The translations under genes and the position numbers were made by a program. The notes below the pieces were generated by a model. It saw only the letters and a program-made list of their open reading frames with translations. It was not told the origin of the DNA and did no database searches. This document shows, piece after piece, positions 34,881-45,006 of a stretch of 64,000 nt of DNA. The stretch is from Cyanobacterium stanieri PCC 7202 (GTDB lineage: Bacteria > Cyanobacteriota > Cyanobacteriia > Cyanobacteriales > Cyanobacteriaceae), in NCBI GenBank assembly GCA_000317655.1, contig CP003940.1, positions 1,178,001-1,242,000 on the forward strand, in the 5' to 3' direction. How positions within the stretch are numbered: the first letter of the stretch is position 1; every line of letters begins with the position of its first letter.

Positions 34881-36665
34881 ATGAGAACTAATTATTGTGG
34901 CGAAGTACGCCGAGAACATATTGATAAAGCTATCACTGTTTGCGGTTGGGTTGATCGTCGTCGGGATCATGGTGGCGTAATCTTTATTGACCTGCGCGAT
35001 CGCACTGGGGTTGTGCAAATAGTCAGTGATCCCCAACGTACCCCTCAATCATACCAAAATGCAGATACTTTGCGTAACGAATATGTAGTTAGAATCACTG
35101 GCACCGTCAGCCAACGTCCTCCCGAATCCCTTAACCCCAAATTACCCACGGGGGAAATCGAAATCTATGCCACCGAAATTGAGATTTTAAACGCCGTTGG
35201 TAAACAACTACCCTTCCAAGTATCCACCGAAGAAGAAAATCTTAGGGAAGATTTAAGACTTAAATATCGTTACTTGGATTTGAGAAGACACCGCATGACC
35301 AACAACTTAACCCTGCGTCATCAGGTAGTAAAAGCCATGCGCCGATTCCTCGAAGATCAAGAAAACTTTATGGAAATCGAAACCCCCGTGCTAACTAAAT
35401 CCACCCCCGAAGGGGCGAGGGATTATCTAGTACCTTCTCGGGTAAACGAAGGACAATGGTATGCCCTACCCCAGTCTCCCCAATTGTTTAAACAGTTGTT
35501 GATGGTGTCGGGATTTGACCGTTATTATCAAATTGCCCGTTGTTTCCGTGATGAGGATTTGAGAGCCGATAGACAGCCCGAATTTACTCAGCTTGATATG
35601 GAGATGAGTTTTATGAGCGAAGATGAGATAATTGAGCTTAACGAGGCTTTAATCTGTCATATCTTTAAAACTGTCAAAAATATTGATTTACCCCGCCCCT
35701 TCCCCCGTCTAACCTACGCAGAATCGATGGATAAGTATGGGTGCGATCGCCCTGATACCCGTTTTGGGTTAGAATTGGTAGATGTTTCTGACATCATGGA
35801 AAATTCAGGATTCAAAGTATTTTCTGGGGCAATTAAAAACGGCGGTATCGTCAAAGTATTACCCATCCCCGAAGGCAACGACAAAATTTCCAACGTCAGA
35901 ATTAAGCCGGGAGGAGACTTATTCACCGAAGCCACCATCGCAGGGGCAAAAGGTATCGCCTACATTCGAGTGAGAGACAACGGCGAAATTGATACCATCG
36001 GCGCCATCAAAGATAACCTCAGTGAAGAGCAAAAACAAGAATTACTCACCCGCACAGGGGCAAAACCAGGGCATCTTCTCCTCTTTGGGGCAGGGGATAC
36101 TCCCACGGTCAATAAATCCCTAGATCGTTTACGCTTAGTAATAGGGGAACAATTGGGCTTAATTGATGAGGATAAAATTAATCTCGTTTGGATTACCGAG
36201 TTTCCTATGGTGGAATGGAATGCTGATGAAAACCGTTACGAAGCCTTACACCATCCCTTTACCGCCCCCAATCCCGAAGATTTGGACGACTTAGCCACTG
36301 CTAGGGCTTTGGCTTATGACTTAGTTTTAAACGGCATTGAAATCGGCGGGGGTAGTCTGAGGATTTACCAAAGGGAAGTACAGGAGAAAGTATTTAAAAC
36401 CATTGGTTTATCCATGGAAGAAGCCCAAGAAAAATTCGGTTTTCTCCTCGAAGCCTTTGAATATGGTACTCCTCCCCATGGTGGTATTGCCTACGGTTTA
36501 GATCGTCTGGTAATGTTATTGGCAAAAGAGGATTCTATTCGGGATGTTATCGCTTTCCCCAAAACTCAACAGGCTAGTTGTTTGTTAACGGAAGCACCTT
36601 CGATGGTGGACAATAAGCAACTTAAAGAGTTACACGTTGCTTCTACTTTTAAGCCTAAATCTTAA
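34881..36665 (+). CDS. aspS: aspartate--tRNA ligase
   Basis: The protein has 594 residues, the bacterial AspRS length. It has an N-terminal OB anticodon domain ([26 protein letters not shown]), class II motif 2 ([20 protein letters not shown]), the bacterial GAD insert (about 300-420) and motif 3 ([14 protein letters not shown]). Cyanobacterial AspRS is usually non-discriminating and is paired with GatCAB (family knowledge). It stands alone; the 287 bp upstream are AT-rich without other features. Confidence 0.97.
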   Translation: MRTNYCGEVRREHIDKAITVCGWVDRRRDHGGVIFIDLRDRTGVVQIVSDPQRTPQSYQNADTLRNEYVVRITGTVSQRPPESLNPKLPTGEIEIYATEIEILNAVGKQLPFQVSTEEENLREDLRLKYRYLDLRRHRMTNNLTLRHQVVKAMRRFLEDQENFMEIETPVLTKSTPEGARDYLVPSRVNEGQWYALPQSPQLFKQLLMVSGFDRYYQIARCFRDEDLRADRQPEFTQLDMEMSFMSEDEIIELNEALICHIFKTVKNIDLPRPFPRLTYAESMDKYGCDRPDTRFGLELVDVSDIMENSGFKVFSGAIKNGGIVKVLPIPEGNDKISNVRIKPGGDLFTEATIAGAKGIAYIRVRDNGEIDTIGAIKDNLSEEQKQELLTRTGAKPGHLLLFGAGDTPTVNKSLDRLRLVIGEQLGLIDEDKINLVWITEFPMVEWNADENRYEALHHPFTAPNPEDLDDLATARALAYDLVLNGIEIGGGSLRIYQREVQEKVFKTIGLSMEEAQEKFGFLLEAFEYGTPPHGGIAYGLDRLVMLLAKEDSIRDVIAFPKTQQASCLLTEAPSMVDNKQLKELHVASTFKPKS

Positions 36666-36667
36666 GA

Positions 36668-36698
36668 AAGGCAATGGGGAATAGGGAATAGGCAATGG
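36668..36698. repeat. heptamer repeat cluster
   Basis: GGCAATG, GGGAATA and GGCAATG heptamers lie directly 3' of aspS. This is the reverse orientation of the CATTGCC/TATTCCC heptamers seen elsewhere in the window. Confidence 0.6.
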
Positions 36699-36822
36699 TG
36701 ATTATATCGATTTATGATTTTTTGTCTAATTTTTTTTCTCCCAACTTTATCTCTGTCATAAAAATTAATTTTCCCTCACTCCAACCCCTCTCCCAAAAGG
36801 CGAGGGGCTAATTTTTTACCGT

Positions 36823-37008
36823 AACCTCAATTCGGGATAATAATTATGAGTATCATCTAGTGTCAGGTTTGATGGTGAAAAGTTTACGGCGGTTTTCAAA
36901 TTGCTAAATAACACCCAGAAATGGTGAAAAATATTCACCTCACTATTGCCCATTGCCCATTCCCTATTGCCTACCTTAACTAGAAAATGTTATCCCGAAC
37001 TCAGGTTA
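36823..37008. mobile_element. MITE-like element, copy C (intact)
   Basis: The element runs from AACCTCAATTCGGGATAA to TTATCCCGAACTCAGGTT, about 186 bp. The interior has a GGTGAAAAATATTCACC stem and heptamer repeats. It is the reverse complement of copy B without the nested MITE, so it is the empty-site reference. Its right end supplies the stop codon (TAA) of the DUF1823 gene. Confidence 0.8.
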
Positions 37009-37371
37009 CCCTAAATCGTTAATTTTCATGTAATTTAATAACCAATTTGCCATGGTGGCGCGACGGGTTTCGAGGGGGCTAAATTCGCCGATTTTGTAAC
37101 CTTGAAATCCTAAGTCTTCTTTGAGGAGTTGCTTATTTTCTTTAGGAATTGAGCGAGTTAATTTTACATTGGGGGGGCGATTGGCGATAAAATCAGGGGG
37201 TTGAGGGTATTCTGTGCGCCACGATTCTTCTACTTCTGAGTTATCCCATGTGTCGGTTTCTGCATTATATCTATAACCTAGATAATGCCATATTAATTCG
37301 TTGCAGGTGCGATCGTCTATTTTTTTGTTTAAAATGTCCCAGATGGTTTCTTTTGTTAATGGTGGTAACAT
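37006..37371 (-). CDS. DUF1823 family protein
   Basis: The protein has 121 residues. The segment KKIDDRTCNELIWHYLGYRYN is characteristic of the cyanobacterial/plastid DUF1823 family, of unknown function. The last residues (NDLG) and the stop TAA run into the terminal repeat of MITE copy C, so the element may have altered the C-terminus. No membrane segment. Confidence 0.8.
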   Translation of the reverse strand: MLPPLTKETIWDILNKKIDDRTCNELIWHYLGYRYNAETDTWDNSEVEESWRTEYPQPPDFIANRPPNVKLTRSIPKENKQLLKEDLGFQGYKIGEFSPLETRRATMANWLLNYMKINDLG

Positions 37372-37526
37372 ATACAGTGACTTTTTTCTTTTTTGCTGAT
37401 TTTCTCAGTAACTCAATTATTCTATTATACGAGTAAGGGCGATCGCCCCTAGGAATTTTAAATAACTCGAAACCTGATCAAATCAAGCCATTACTCCCTA
37501 CCTTCCAACCAATCCAGAAATTGCTT

Positions 37527-37931
37527 TCAGTGATTATTAAAACTACGAAAATACATTTTCATCACCTTCAACAAAACAAGACATAACAACAATATAGTTA
37601 TCGCCAAACGCCATAAACCCACCGCACAAGCCAAACCAACCCCCGCCGAAATCCATATCTCCGCAGCGCCTGTCAATCCCTTCGCATTATTACCCGCCTT
37701 CAAAATTAAACCACCACCAATAAAACCTACCCCCTGAATAATCCCCGTAATCACCCTTGCGGTTTCCGAAGGATCAACTTGTTCTACAATTAAAACAAAA
37801 GCACAGGAAGCCAAAGAAACCAAACCATTGGTTTTCACCCCCCCAGGTTTTTGGCGTAACTCCCTTTCTAAACCCAAAATTGACCCCAAAACCATGGCAG
37901 TAACTAATTTTAGTAACATTAAGTTATCCAT
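37527..37931 (-). CDS. MgtC/SapB family membrane protein
   Basis: I chose the ATG at 37931 (134 residues) with AGAAGGA 6 bp upstream; the longer frame overlaps the preceding gene by 59 bp. Four to five TM helices carry the MgtC signatures LGSILGLERELRQKPGG, GVKTNGLVSLASCAF and QGVGFIGGGLI, then GLTGAAEIWISAGVGLA. The family is linked to Mg2+ limitation and membrane potential control. It overlaps the CPBP gene by 8 bp, so the two form an operon. Confidence 0.88.
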   Translation of the reverse strand: MDNLMLLKLVTAMVLGSILGLERELRQKPGGVKTNGLVSLASCAFVLIVEQVDPSETARVITGIIQGVGFIGGGLILKAGNNAKGLTGAAEIWISAGVGLACAVGLWRLAITILLLCLVLLKVMKMYFRSFNNH

Positions 37932-38763
37932 GATTATCCTTCTCCGCTTTTTTTCTGGGAAAATTAAACAGGGCAAAAACACTTAAAAACCCTAAACCCA
38001 TCAATCCAGCAATAGGATTTTGATCAATGCCTGTAATCCATTGGGGTACAACATCAGTATAGGTCAACATTTCCCCCACATTCAGCACATAATAACCCCA
38101 CACAAAACCCCCGTGATAACCAATACAAATACCCAACATATTTTTATGATTACGCTTTGCCCATACCAAGGAGACACCTAATACTACCAAGGCAGGAAAA
38201 GTAACAATGGTGCGGATAATTTCTTCTAGGGGTTTAATAAAATGTAAAACAGCAAAAACCAATCCATTAATTCCTGTACAAGTGGATGGGGAAAAATCTC
38301 TTTCTAATTCCGTTAATAACCATCCCCGAAAAAATAATTCTTCGGCAAAACTGATAAGAATGGCACTAATAAAACCCTCTATCAGCAAAGACACAATATT
38401 AATACTCGGTGCCTGAAAAGTTACCCAGCCAAATAATGCCTCCACCCCAAACAACAACCAAGTTATACCAAAACTAATTAATAAACCACGGATTAGATAC
38501 AAAAAATTTCTGGGGGTGTTAACTAAACCATAGGTGCGGAAAATGTGATTATTACCGTAAATATATTTCCCCCAAAATTTAACCAATACTAAAAAGGCAA
38601 TAAATAACATTGCCATGGTGATAATAGTGGTTAGGTTAGGATCTTGATTTTGTAAAGTAAGATATACAGGGGCGGCAAAGGGCAACCAAACAAATAACAA
38701 GGTGAGGATAAAAATCCCCAGCCTTGCCAAAATAGGGTAAGTATGAATTTTCTTTAATAACAA
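37924..38763 (-). CDS. CPBP-family intramembrane metalloprotease
   Basis: The protein has 279 residues and seven to eight TM helices. The CAAX-protease/bacteriocin-processing motifs are EELFFRG (EExxxR), FAVLHF (FxxxH) and a third His in GICIGYHGGFVWG. It would cleave membrane proteins within the bilayer. The substrate is unknown. The stop overlaps the mgtC-like start. Confidence 0.88.
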   Translation of the reverse strand: MLLKKIHTYPILARLGIFILTLLFVWLPFAAPVYLTLQNQDPNLTTIITMAMLFIAFLVLVKFWGKYIYGNNHIFRTYGLVNTPRNFLYLIRGLLISFGITWLLFGVEALFGWVTFQAPSINIVSLLIEGFISAILISFAEELFFRGWLLTELERDFSPSTCTGINGLVFAVLHFIKPLEEIIRTIVTFPALVVLGVSLVWAKRNHKNMLGICIGYHGGFVWGYYVLNVGEMLTYTDVVPQWITGIDQNPIAGLMGLGFLSVFALFNFPRKKAEKDNHG

Positions 38764-38970
38764 GTCAAAAATAGTTATAATTCTGCAGTAATCTTTAAAT
38801 TAGATTAAATTATATCGCAGTTTATTTATTTTGTTGGTGAGTAAAAAAGGTTTTCCTTAAATAACTTTGTTAAACATCCATCTGATGAGGTTATTTTTTT
38901 TGAGGGAATGTCAATTAAAATTAATTATTTAACACTTAAAATTGATTTTAAGTGATTTTTCTATAAAACT

Positions 38971-39261
38971 CTATTCTGCTGGTTCGATAGTGCTAGTCAA
39001 ACCACGACTTTTAAGGCTTTCACAATAAAACTCAGCATGTTCTAGGGCGCAAGTTGTGACTAAACCAATACCGTTTTGATGGGTTTCCATCATCACACTA
39101 ACAGCTTGGGGTTCACTCAAGGAAACTGTTTCCATTAATACTTGAACGACATATTCCATGGTGTTATAGTTGTCGTTGTGAAGTAGAACTCTATACCCTG
39201 GATCGTGTCTGCGTTTGGTATCAGATTTCGTATCTGGTTTATTGATAACCTGAGTGGACAT
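38971..39261 (-). CDS. clpS: ATP-dependent Clp protease adaptor ClpS
   Basis: The protein has 96 residues. The ClpS fold is shown by YRVLLHNDNYNTMEYVVQVL and the C-terminal CALEHAEFYCESLKSRGLTSTIEP. The N-degron pocket Asp/Asn pair is in HNDNYNTM. It delivers N-degron substrates to ClpC in cyanobacteria. AGGAGG lies 8 bp upstream of the ATG. An Aat transferase, which makes N-degrons, is encoded 3 kb away. Confidence 0.95.
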   Translation of the reverse strand: MSTQVINKPDTKSDTKRRHDPGYRVLLHNDNYNTMEYVVQVLMETVSLSEPQAVSVMMETHQNGIGLVTTCALEHAEFYCESLKSRGLTSTIEPAE

Positions 39262-39589
39262 TTAAAAAACCTCCTGATTTTTAATCTATATAATTTATTT
39301 CATTGGGCGGTGGTCTTTCATAGCACGGTTAGCCCCAATATATAAGTTATATTGTAATATCCAGTTTGGGTTATGGCAATCTTGGCAATGATTTCTGAGG
39401 ATTGTTTTTGCCGAAAGTTTTTTGGTTTTTGGGGAAAAAGTCTCTTTTTTACAGGTTAAAAAGTTATCTTTTTTTAAAAGGGATTATTTTTTTGTTTTAA
39501 AGAGACTTGATTTTTTATATTTTAGATTAAGTATTTTTGATTTTTGATAAACTAAATTAAGCATTATTAATTAATAAAAAAAAATCAAA
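39262..39589. other. intergenic region, no gene seen
   Basis: This 328-bp AT-rich gap upstream of clpS has long T- and A-tracts. I see no ORF, RNA or repeat in it beyond the clpS ribosome site. Confidence 0.5.
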
Positions 39590-39763
39590 TTAAATTAAGT
39601 CAGCTTGATGACAAATAACTGCACATACCGCAGAAAAAATAGTAATAGCGGTGGCAATCAACGGATTTTGTCCTTGGCTGACAGCGTATGATGTAATAAT
39701 TCCTGCTCCAATTGCGGCGGTTAATCCTGCACTTAATAAGTCTTTTTCTTGAGGTCTATTCAT
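39590..39763 (-). CDS. small two-helix membrane protein
   Basis: I chose the ATG at 39763 (57 residues, MNRPQEKDLLSAGLTAAIGA); the longer frame adds a basic, unlikely start. Two hydrophobic stretches (about 9-28 and 33-50) are separated by SQGQNPL, a short hairpin. I do not recognise a family. It is a standalone small gene. Confidence 0.55.
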   Translation of the reverse strand: MNRPQEKDLLSAGLTAAIGAGIITSYAVSQGQNPLIATAITIFSAVCAVICHQADLI

Positions 39764-39927
39764 GGTTATAAAATTGCTTTTTCTTATTAAGTATCTAAGA
39801 TAACATTGTATTTTAATGATCATATTTTTTTGTCAAGAAGATTAATATTTTGCTATATTTCTTTACAATTGACAATTAACAAATAATTGTTAACAATTAT
39901 TAATATTTAATCTAAGTAATTTTTTAT

Positions 39928-40824
39928 ATGTTATTGCCTCCTCCTTTACAAGTTAATGATCGATTAATGGCGATCGCCCCTTGTGGTACATTAAGAGAAA
40001 AAGAAAAAGAGAAATTCTGGGCAGGACTAAAAATTTGGGAAAACCAAGGCTATCACATAGACATAGAAGAAAATTATCAAGGCCAAGATGGCTACCTAGC
40101 AGGAAACGATGAGACAAGGAGAAAAGCCCTACACAAAGCATGGACAGAGCCAGAATATAAAGCCATAATTTGTGTAAGAGGCGGTTATGGCGGCGCCAGA
40201 CTATTAGAAAAATGGCAATGGCAACCTCAACTAACCCCCAAATGGCTCATTGGCTTTTCCGATATAACCACCCTGCTATGGAGTCTTTACCAAGAAAATA
40301 TCACAGCACTTCATGGCCCCGTATTGACCACCATAGCACAAGAACCTTCATGGTCACTACAAAGAATATTTAACTACCTACAAGGAAAAAAACTCCCTCC
40401 CCTCCAAGGTAAAGGATGGGGCGGTGGCAAACAAACAGGCAGGTTATTAGTCGGCAACTTAACCGTCGCCACCAACATCCTCGCTACGCCCCTATGTCCT
40501 GATTTTGATGGAGTTATTTTAGCCCTTGAAGACGTAGGAGAAGCCCCCTATCGCATCGATAGAATGTTAACCCAATGGCGACTCATGGGAGTTTTAAACC
40601 AGATAAAAGGCATTGCCCTAGGACGTTTTAGCGGTGCAGAAGTGCCAGATAATATTCCTAGTTGGACAGTGGAGGAAGTTTTACAAGACAGACTGGGGGA
40701 TTTAAACATTCCCATCGTAAGCGATTTACCCTTTGGTCACGATGGGGTAAATGCTTGTTTACCCCTCGGGCAAATGGTCGAAATTGACGGTAATCAAGGA
40801 CTTTTAACTGTTTTAGGCTCATAA
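39928..40824 (+). CDS. LD-carboxypeptidase (S66 family)
   Basis: The protein has 298 residues. It cleaves the terminal D-Ala of murein tetrapeptides in peptidoglycan recycling. S66 features are RGGYGGARLL, the nucleophile loop GFSDITTLLW, the Glu of ILALEDVGEAPYRIDRML and the His of the DLPFGHDG segment. The N-terminal MLLPPPLQVNDRLMAIAPCG is the usual start. No signal peptide, so cytoplasmic. Confidence 0.9.
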   Translation: MLLPPPLQVNDRLMAIAPCGTLREKEKEKFWAGLKIWENQGYHIDIEENYQGQDGYLAGNDETRRKALHKAWTEPEYKAIICVRGGYGGARLLEKWQWQPQLTPKWLIGFSDITTLLWSLYQENITALHGPVLTTIAQEPSWSLQRIFNYLQGKKLPPLQGKGWGGGKQTGRLLVGNLTVATNILATPLCPDFDGVILALEDVGEAPYRIDRMLTQWRLMGVLNQIKGIALGRFSGAEVPDNIPSWTVEEVLQDRLGDLNIPIVSDLPFGHDGVNACLPLGQMVEIDGNQGLLTVLGS

Positions 40825-40956
40825 AATAACACCTCAAAAACGACCCCACTATGATTATGACGACAGTAACCAATATTATTGATTGATTTTTAGATAAAAT
40901 TAAATGTTAATTTTGATGATCAACCTTATATCTAATTAACTATTGTTTGAAAACAG

Positions 40957-41775
40957 ATGCTCGAAAACTTGTTCATATTTTTAACAGTAACCTCTCCCAA
41001 AATTAAAAGAAAATTATGGCGGTTATGGTATGACTTTTTAGCCAAATCCTATCAAAAAAAAGATTGGGAATTTATGAATTATGGCTTTGCTGATATTAAC
41101 AATCAGTTAAAACCTCTCAACTTATCTGCAGAAGAAAGTCAAAACAAATATTTCATCCAACTGTATCAAAAAGTATCTAGTATTACTGACCTAAAAAATA
41201 AAAAAGTATTGGAAATTGGTTCAGGAAGAGGTGGTGGTAGTTTTTTTATTGCCAAATATTTATCTCCACAGGAAATTATCGGCATTGATATTTCTCAAGA
41301 AAATATTGCTTTATCAAAACAACTATACCAGTTACCAAATTTATCCTATCAAACGGGGGATAGCGAAAACCTGCCTTTTGCTGACAATTTTTTTGATATT
41401 ATTTTGAATGTAGAATCTTCCCATTGTTATGGTTCAATGGATAAATTTTTAGCAGAAGTTCATCGGGTGTTAAAACCTAATGGTCTTTTCTCATGGGCTG
41501 ATTTACGTCCCATAAATGACTTAAAAAAATTAGAAGCAAGTTTGAGTAAATCTGATTTAATTTTATTAAAAAAAGAGAACATTACGACCAATGTTATTAA
41601 GGCTTTAGAATTAATTGATGAACTCAAAAGGGATAAAATAAATAAAAATGTACCTACAATTTTACGTCACACTTTTTCTGAATTTGCAGGAGTAAAAAAT
41701 AGTAAAATTTATAATGGTTTTGCGGAGGGAAATCTCGTTTATTTAACCGCTATTTTACAAAAAAAAGATAGTTGA
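40957..41775 (+). CDS. class I SAM-dependent methyltransferase
   Basis: The protein has 272 residues. The SAM motif is VLEIGSGRGGGSFFIA, then GIDIS, the LPFADNFFDIILNVESSHCYG post-motif, and VLKPNGLFSWADLR. The GGGS-type motif and ESSHCY resemble the phthiotriol/polyketide O-methyltransferase group. The start follows a TTGTTTGAAAACAG leader without a strong ribosome site. Substrate unknown. Confidence 0.85.
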   Translation: MLENLFIFLTVTSPKIKRKLWRLWYDFLAKSYQKKDWEFMNYGFADINNQLKPLNLSAEESQNKYFIQLYQKVSSITDLKNKKVLEIGSGRGGGSFFIAKYLSPQEIIGIDISQENIALSKQLYQLPNLSYQTGDSENLPFADNFFDIILNVESSHCYGSMDKFLAEVHRVLKPNGLFSWADLRPINDLKKLEASLSKSDLILLKKENITTNVIKALELIDELKRDKINKNVPTILRHTFSEFAGVKNSKIYNGFAEGNLVYLTAILQKKDS

Positions 41776-41804
41776 TATTGTCAACATATCTTTTACGATA
41801 AAAT

Positions 41805-42137
41805 CTAATTATTTCCGCAACAAGTGTCTATGCCTAAACTTTTGAGAATTAAATCACTCACCGCATTGGCGATCGCAAATTCACTGTAAAAACTTTTCTG
41901 AAAATCAAAAGACTGCATCTCAGTAACAATGGCAATGACTAAAGAGCCTAAATCGTTTTCTCCCTCAAGACGATGGCGGATAAAAATTTGGGAGGCACGA
42001 TAGGCAATGGTTTCATTAATCGCCTCGGGCAAAAATTCCTCATTTAACCACTGATGAAGATTTTGCCGTAGCCAATTGGCTTCGACTTCAACGTTTTCAA
42101 GGGGAGGTAAAACTATGGGAGGAATGGGTTGAGACAT
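41805..42137 (-). CDS. conserved cyanobacterial protein of unknown function
   Basis: The protein has 110 residues, mostly helical, with a Pro-rich N-terminus (MSQPIPPIVLPPLENVEVEA), NLHQWLNEEFLPE, and a C-terminal CC pair (GIDTCCGNN). No recognised domain. It is convergent with the methyltransferase gene and divergent from aat with a 61-bp gap. Confidence 0.6.
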   Translation of the reverse strand: MSQPIPPIVLPPLENVEVEANWLRQNLHQWLNEEFLPEAINETIAYRASQIFIRHRLEGENDLGSLVIAIVTEMQSFDFQKSFYSEFAIANAVSDLILKSLGIDTCCGNN

Positions 42138-42198
42138 GATTAAATATTACTATAGATAAGTTGTCTTAATAATGATTATATAAAGATTTCCCATCCTT

Positions 42199-42771
42199 AT
42201 GATAGATATTGCCTCCATTATTCAAGGCTATGCCCACGGTAATTTTTTGATGGCTGATGATTACGATAACTTGGGGTGGTATTCGAGCAACGAGCGCACC
42301 CTAATCCCCCTAGACGAGCGTTTTCGCCATCCAAAATCCTTAAAACGAGTTTTGAACCAAAATAAGTTTTCCGTAGCCATTAATAAAGATTTTTTGGGGG
42401 TGTGCCTAGGATGTGCCAATCGAGAAACCACTTGGATTTCTCATGATCTAATTGAAATATATCTTAAACTTAATCATGCAGGATGGGCTTACAGTTTCGA
42501 AACTTGGCAGGGAGATAAACTAGCCGGGGGAATTTTGGGCATTGTCATCAAAGGTGCTTTTATTGGTGAGTCAATGTTTTATAATATTCCAGATGGCTCT
42601 AAGGTAGCGATGGTTAAATTAGTAGAACATTTACGCTCTCGCCATTTTTTATTATTTGATGCTCAAATGCAAAATCCCCATCTAGCCCGATTTGGTTCTT
42701 ATATTATCGAAAATTATGAATATATTAGATTACTAAATCAGGCCTTGGATCGTCCTTGTAAATTTGATTAA
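42199..42771 (+). CDS. aat: leucyl/phenylalanyl-tRNA--protein transferase
   Basis: The protein has 190 residues, slightly short for Aat. Motifs are GYAHGNFLMAD (in place of GYFPM), YSSNERTLIPLDERF, LAGGILGIVIKGAFIGESMFYNIP and FDAQMQNPHLARFG, the GNAT-like active region. It transfers Leu or Phe to N-terminal Arg/Lys and creates N-degrons read by ClpS, which is also encoded in this window. Confidence 0.9.
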   Translation: MIDIASIIQGYAHGNFLMADDYDNLGWYSSNERTLIPLDERFRHPKSLKRVLNQNKFSVAINKDFLGVCLGCANRETTWISHDLIEIYLKLNHAGWAYSFETWQGDKLAGGILGIVIKGAFIGESMFYNIPDGSKVAMVKLVEHLRSRHFLLFDAQMQNPHLARFGSYIIENYEYIRLLNQALDRPCKFD

Positions 42772-42833
42772 AATTAGGTATTTGGTGCTTTGTTTTGCTG
42801 AAAAAACAGCAACGAGATTAATGGCTATTAACT

Positions 42834-43424
42834 TCAATTACTCTCATCCAAATCTGATAATAACTCTCCAATAATTCCTTGTAATTCTGGTTTTTCAGGA
42901 TTAAATAAACTTATTTTTCCAGAGGAATTTTGCTCCCCAATAAAAAGAATAGGAGCAAGGGGAGTACAAATATCATATCTTTGCTCTAAACTATAAAAAC
43001 TTGCTAAAAACTGTAATTCTTCTACCTCTAACCCATCATCATCATCATCTAATTCTAAACGAATGATATTCTCATCATCCTCTGGGGGTAAATCCCCACC
43101 AGCGGTAAGGGTAATGCCTGTGCGCTTTAATGATAAATTGAGTTCACCCAAAACAGCCTTAGCATCATCAAAAATAGCATCGATTTCGTCATCATCTTCC
43201 ACAATGACAGTTTCGCTATAATCAGAATCATCCTCGTCAACCATATCATCGGTCAAAATGACGATGGTATTATCAACGGGCGTTAAGAGAAGGTATTTAT
43301 TACCTTGGTAGTTAATTTCGTTTTCAACATAACATTCCAGAAACTGTCCTTGATCATCATGAATGATTACAATTTCTTTATCGTCATATTGCCCACTTTC
43401 AGAAGAAAATTGGGAAGGAGACAT
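42834..43424 (-). CDS. DUF3727-type acidic protein
   Basis: The protein has 196 residues and is very acidic, with Asp/Glu clusters at about 60-80 and 110-135. The N-terminal region (IVIIHDDQGQFLECYVE) is DUF1292-like and the C-terminal part (EELQFLASFYSLEQRYDICTPLAPILFIG) is the cyanobacterial/plastid DUF3727 motif. Function unknown. It diverges from the response regulator by 290 bp. Confidence 0.75.
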   Translation of the reverse strand: MSPSQFSSESGQYDDKEIVIIHDDQGQFLECYVENEINYQGNKYLLLTPVDNTIVILTDDMVDEDDSDYSETVIVEDDDEIDAIFDDAKAVLGELNLSLKRTGITLTAGGDLPPEDDENIIRLELDDDDDGLEVEELQFLASFYSLEQRYDICTPLAPILFIGEQNSSGKISLFNPEKPELQGIIGELLSDLDESN

Positions 43425-43714
43425 AATTAGTTTTGCTAATATTTATATTGATATTTATTTGTACCATAAAGGATACCACGATTTGATCACTTTATTCTCA
43501 TTTAGAATCACCCATGTAAAACTAGAAGCAGATATTTTTATTTTTAAATTTGTTTTTCTTCTTTATAGTTTATTCTTTTCTTGTGGAGAAATTATCTTTG
43601 ACAAGAGGTAATAATTATTGCGGTCTAAAATTATTAAATTTATCGATAATATTTTATTTTATTACTCCATAGTATTGTTTCTATTTTCAAGATCACTTAA
43701 CGGGATTTATCTCT

Positions 43715-44467
43715 ATGTCAATCAAAATATTATTAGTCGAAGACGAGATACAATTAGCCGATAGTCTTGCCCATGTCTTGCATAAGGAAGGTTATCAGGT
43801 AGAGGTTGCCTATGACGGTAATCAAGGATGGAATTTGACAATGAATCATGGTTTTGATCTTTTAATTCTTGATTGGATGTTACCTCACAAAACAGGGTTG
43901 AGTATCTGTCAATCTTTGCGTCGTTTTAAAAACATATCTGCCACTGATGATATGCCCAAAACTTTGGCAGATACCCCTGTATTATTTTTAACAGCAAAAG
44001 ATACTTTGGATGACCGAGTTTTGGGGTTGGATGCAGGGGCCGATGATTATCTGATAAAACCGTTTGAGTTGCGCGAGTTGTTGGCTAGGGTAAGGGCTTT
44101 ATTAAGAAGAAGTCAAAAAATCGAGCCTCCCGAGGAAGAGACTAGCAAAAAAATATTGGTTATGGATGATTTAGAATTGGATTTAGAAAGTAAGTTGGCA
44201 TATCGTCATGGTAGGTTGCTTAAACTTTCAGAAAAAGAACTCAAGTTATTAGAGTTTTTTTTGTTACATTCCAATCAGTTAGTTACCCAAGAACAAATAT
44301 ACCAATATCTATGGTCAGAAGATCAAGCACCTAGCAGTAATGTTGTCGCTGCGGTGATTAGGTTATTGAGGAGGAAGATTGAAACCAAGGGAGAAAAGGC
44401 CCTTATTCACACTATTTATGGAAAAGGATATTGGTTTGGAGTTCAAGAAAATCTTAAACGGGTGTAA
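43715..44467 (+). CDS. OmpR/PhoB-type response regulator
   Basis: The protein has 250 residues. The receiver domain (1-130) has acidic D10-E11, phospho-acceptor D53 (LILDWMLP), and conserved T and K ([17 protein letters not shown]). A winged-helix DNA-binding domain (about 145-245) ends [11 protein letters not shown]. The DWxLP and LSICQSLR residues resemble RppA-type regulators of photosynthesis genes in cyanobacteria. No histidine kinase is adjacent, so its partner is elsewhere. Located just upstream of psbI. Confidence 0.85.
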   Translation: MSIKILLVEDEIQLADSLAHVLHKEGYQVEVAYDGNQGWNLTMNHGFDLLILDWMLPHKTGLSICQSLRRFKNISATDDMPKTLADTPVLFLTAKDTLDDRVLGLDAGADDYLIKPFELRELLARVRALLRRSQKIEPPEEETSKKILVMDDLELDLESKLAYRHGRLLKLSEKELKLLEFFLLHSNQLVTQEQIYQYLWSEDQAPSSNVVAAVIRLLRRKIETKGEKALIHTIYGKGYWFGVQENLKRV

Positions 44468-44505
44468 AATATAATAATGCTTATAAATATCTAGGAGAAA
44501 ATAAA

Positions 44506-44622
44506 ATGCTAACTTTAAAAATTGTTGTAAATATAGTTGTGGCTTCCTTCATTTTACTATTTATCTTTGGTTTTCTTTCTGGAGATCCTGCCCGTAATCC
44601 CGGACGTAAGGATGCGGAATAA
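44506..44622 (+). CDS. psbI: photosystem II protein PsbI
   Basis: This 38-residue gene reads [20 protein letters not shown] then [18 protein letters not shown], the PsbI sequence. It is a one-helix subunit next to the D1 protein in PSII. AGGAG lies 8 bp upstream. A strong terminator follows at 44664. It is monocistronic and about 40 bp after the response regulator. Confidence 0.95.
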   Translation: MLTLKIVVNIVVASFILLFIFGFLSGDPARNPGRKDAE

Positions 44623-44663
44623 TATTACTAAGATACTACTTTTTTTATAAAAAACCTAGTTTT

Positions 44664-44698
44664 CCCGTTATCATCTTCTGTATGTAACGGGCTTTTTT
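44664..44698 (+). terminator. Rho-independent terminator of psbI
   Basis: The stem CCCGTTA (44664-44670) pairs with TAACGGG (44685-44691), followed by CTTTTTTAT. Confidence 0.85.
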
Positions 44699-44781
44699 AT
44701 ATCTAGGGGATGGTGAGCTTTACCAAAAGTTGATAGAATTGTTACTGCTGCGTTTTTTTCAGAAAACTATAAAAACAAAGA

Positions 44782-45006
44782 ATGTTAAAAAATAATTTTG
44801 ACTCAGGACAGATTATGTTTCGTAGTGACGAGTTAATGGAGGCGGCTTCTAATCGTTACAAAATTACTGTACAAGTGGCAAAAAGGGCGAAACAAAGACG
44901 TTTTGAAGATTTTGAGAATGTGGAAGAAATTATGAAGCCTGTTTTAAGGGCTATCATTGAAATGTCTGACGAACTTACTCAACCTGAAATTATTAGTGAT
45001 GACTAG
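44782..45006 (+). CDS. rpoZ: DNA-directed RNA polymerase omega subunit
   Basis: The protein has 74 residues, cyanobacterial omega type: [20 protein letters not shown] and the C-terminal [19 protein letters not shown]. It stabilises the RNA polymerase beta-prime subunit. Its stop overlaps the next gene by 8 bp, so the two are co-transcribed. Confidence 0.94.
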   Translation: MLKNNFDSGQIMFRSDELMEAASNRYKITVQVAKRAKQRRFEDFENVEEIMKPVLRAIIEMSDELTQPEIISDD

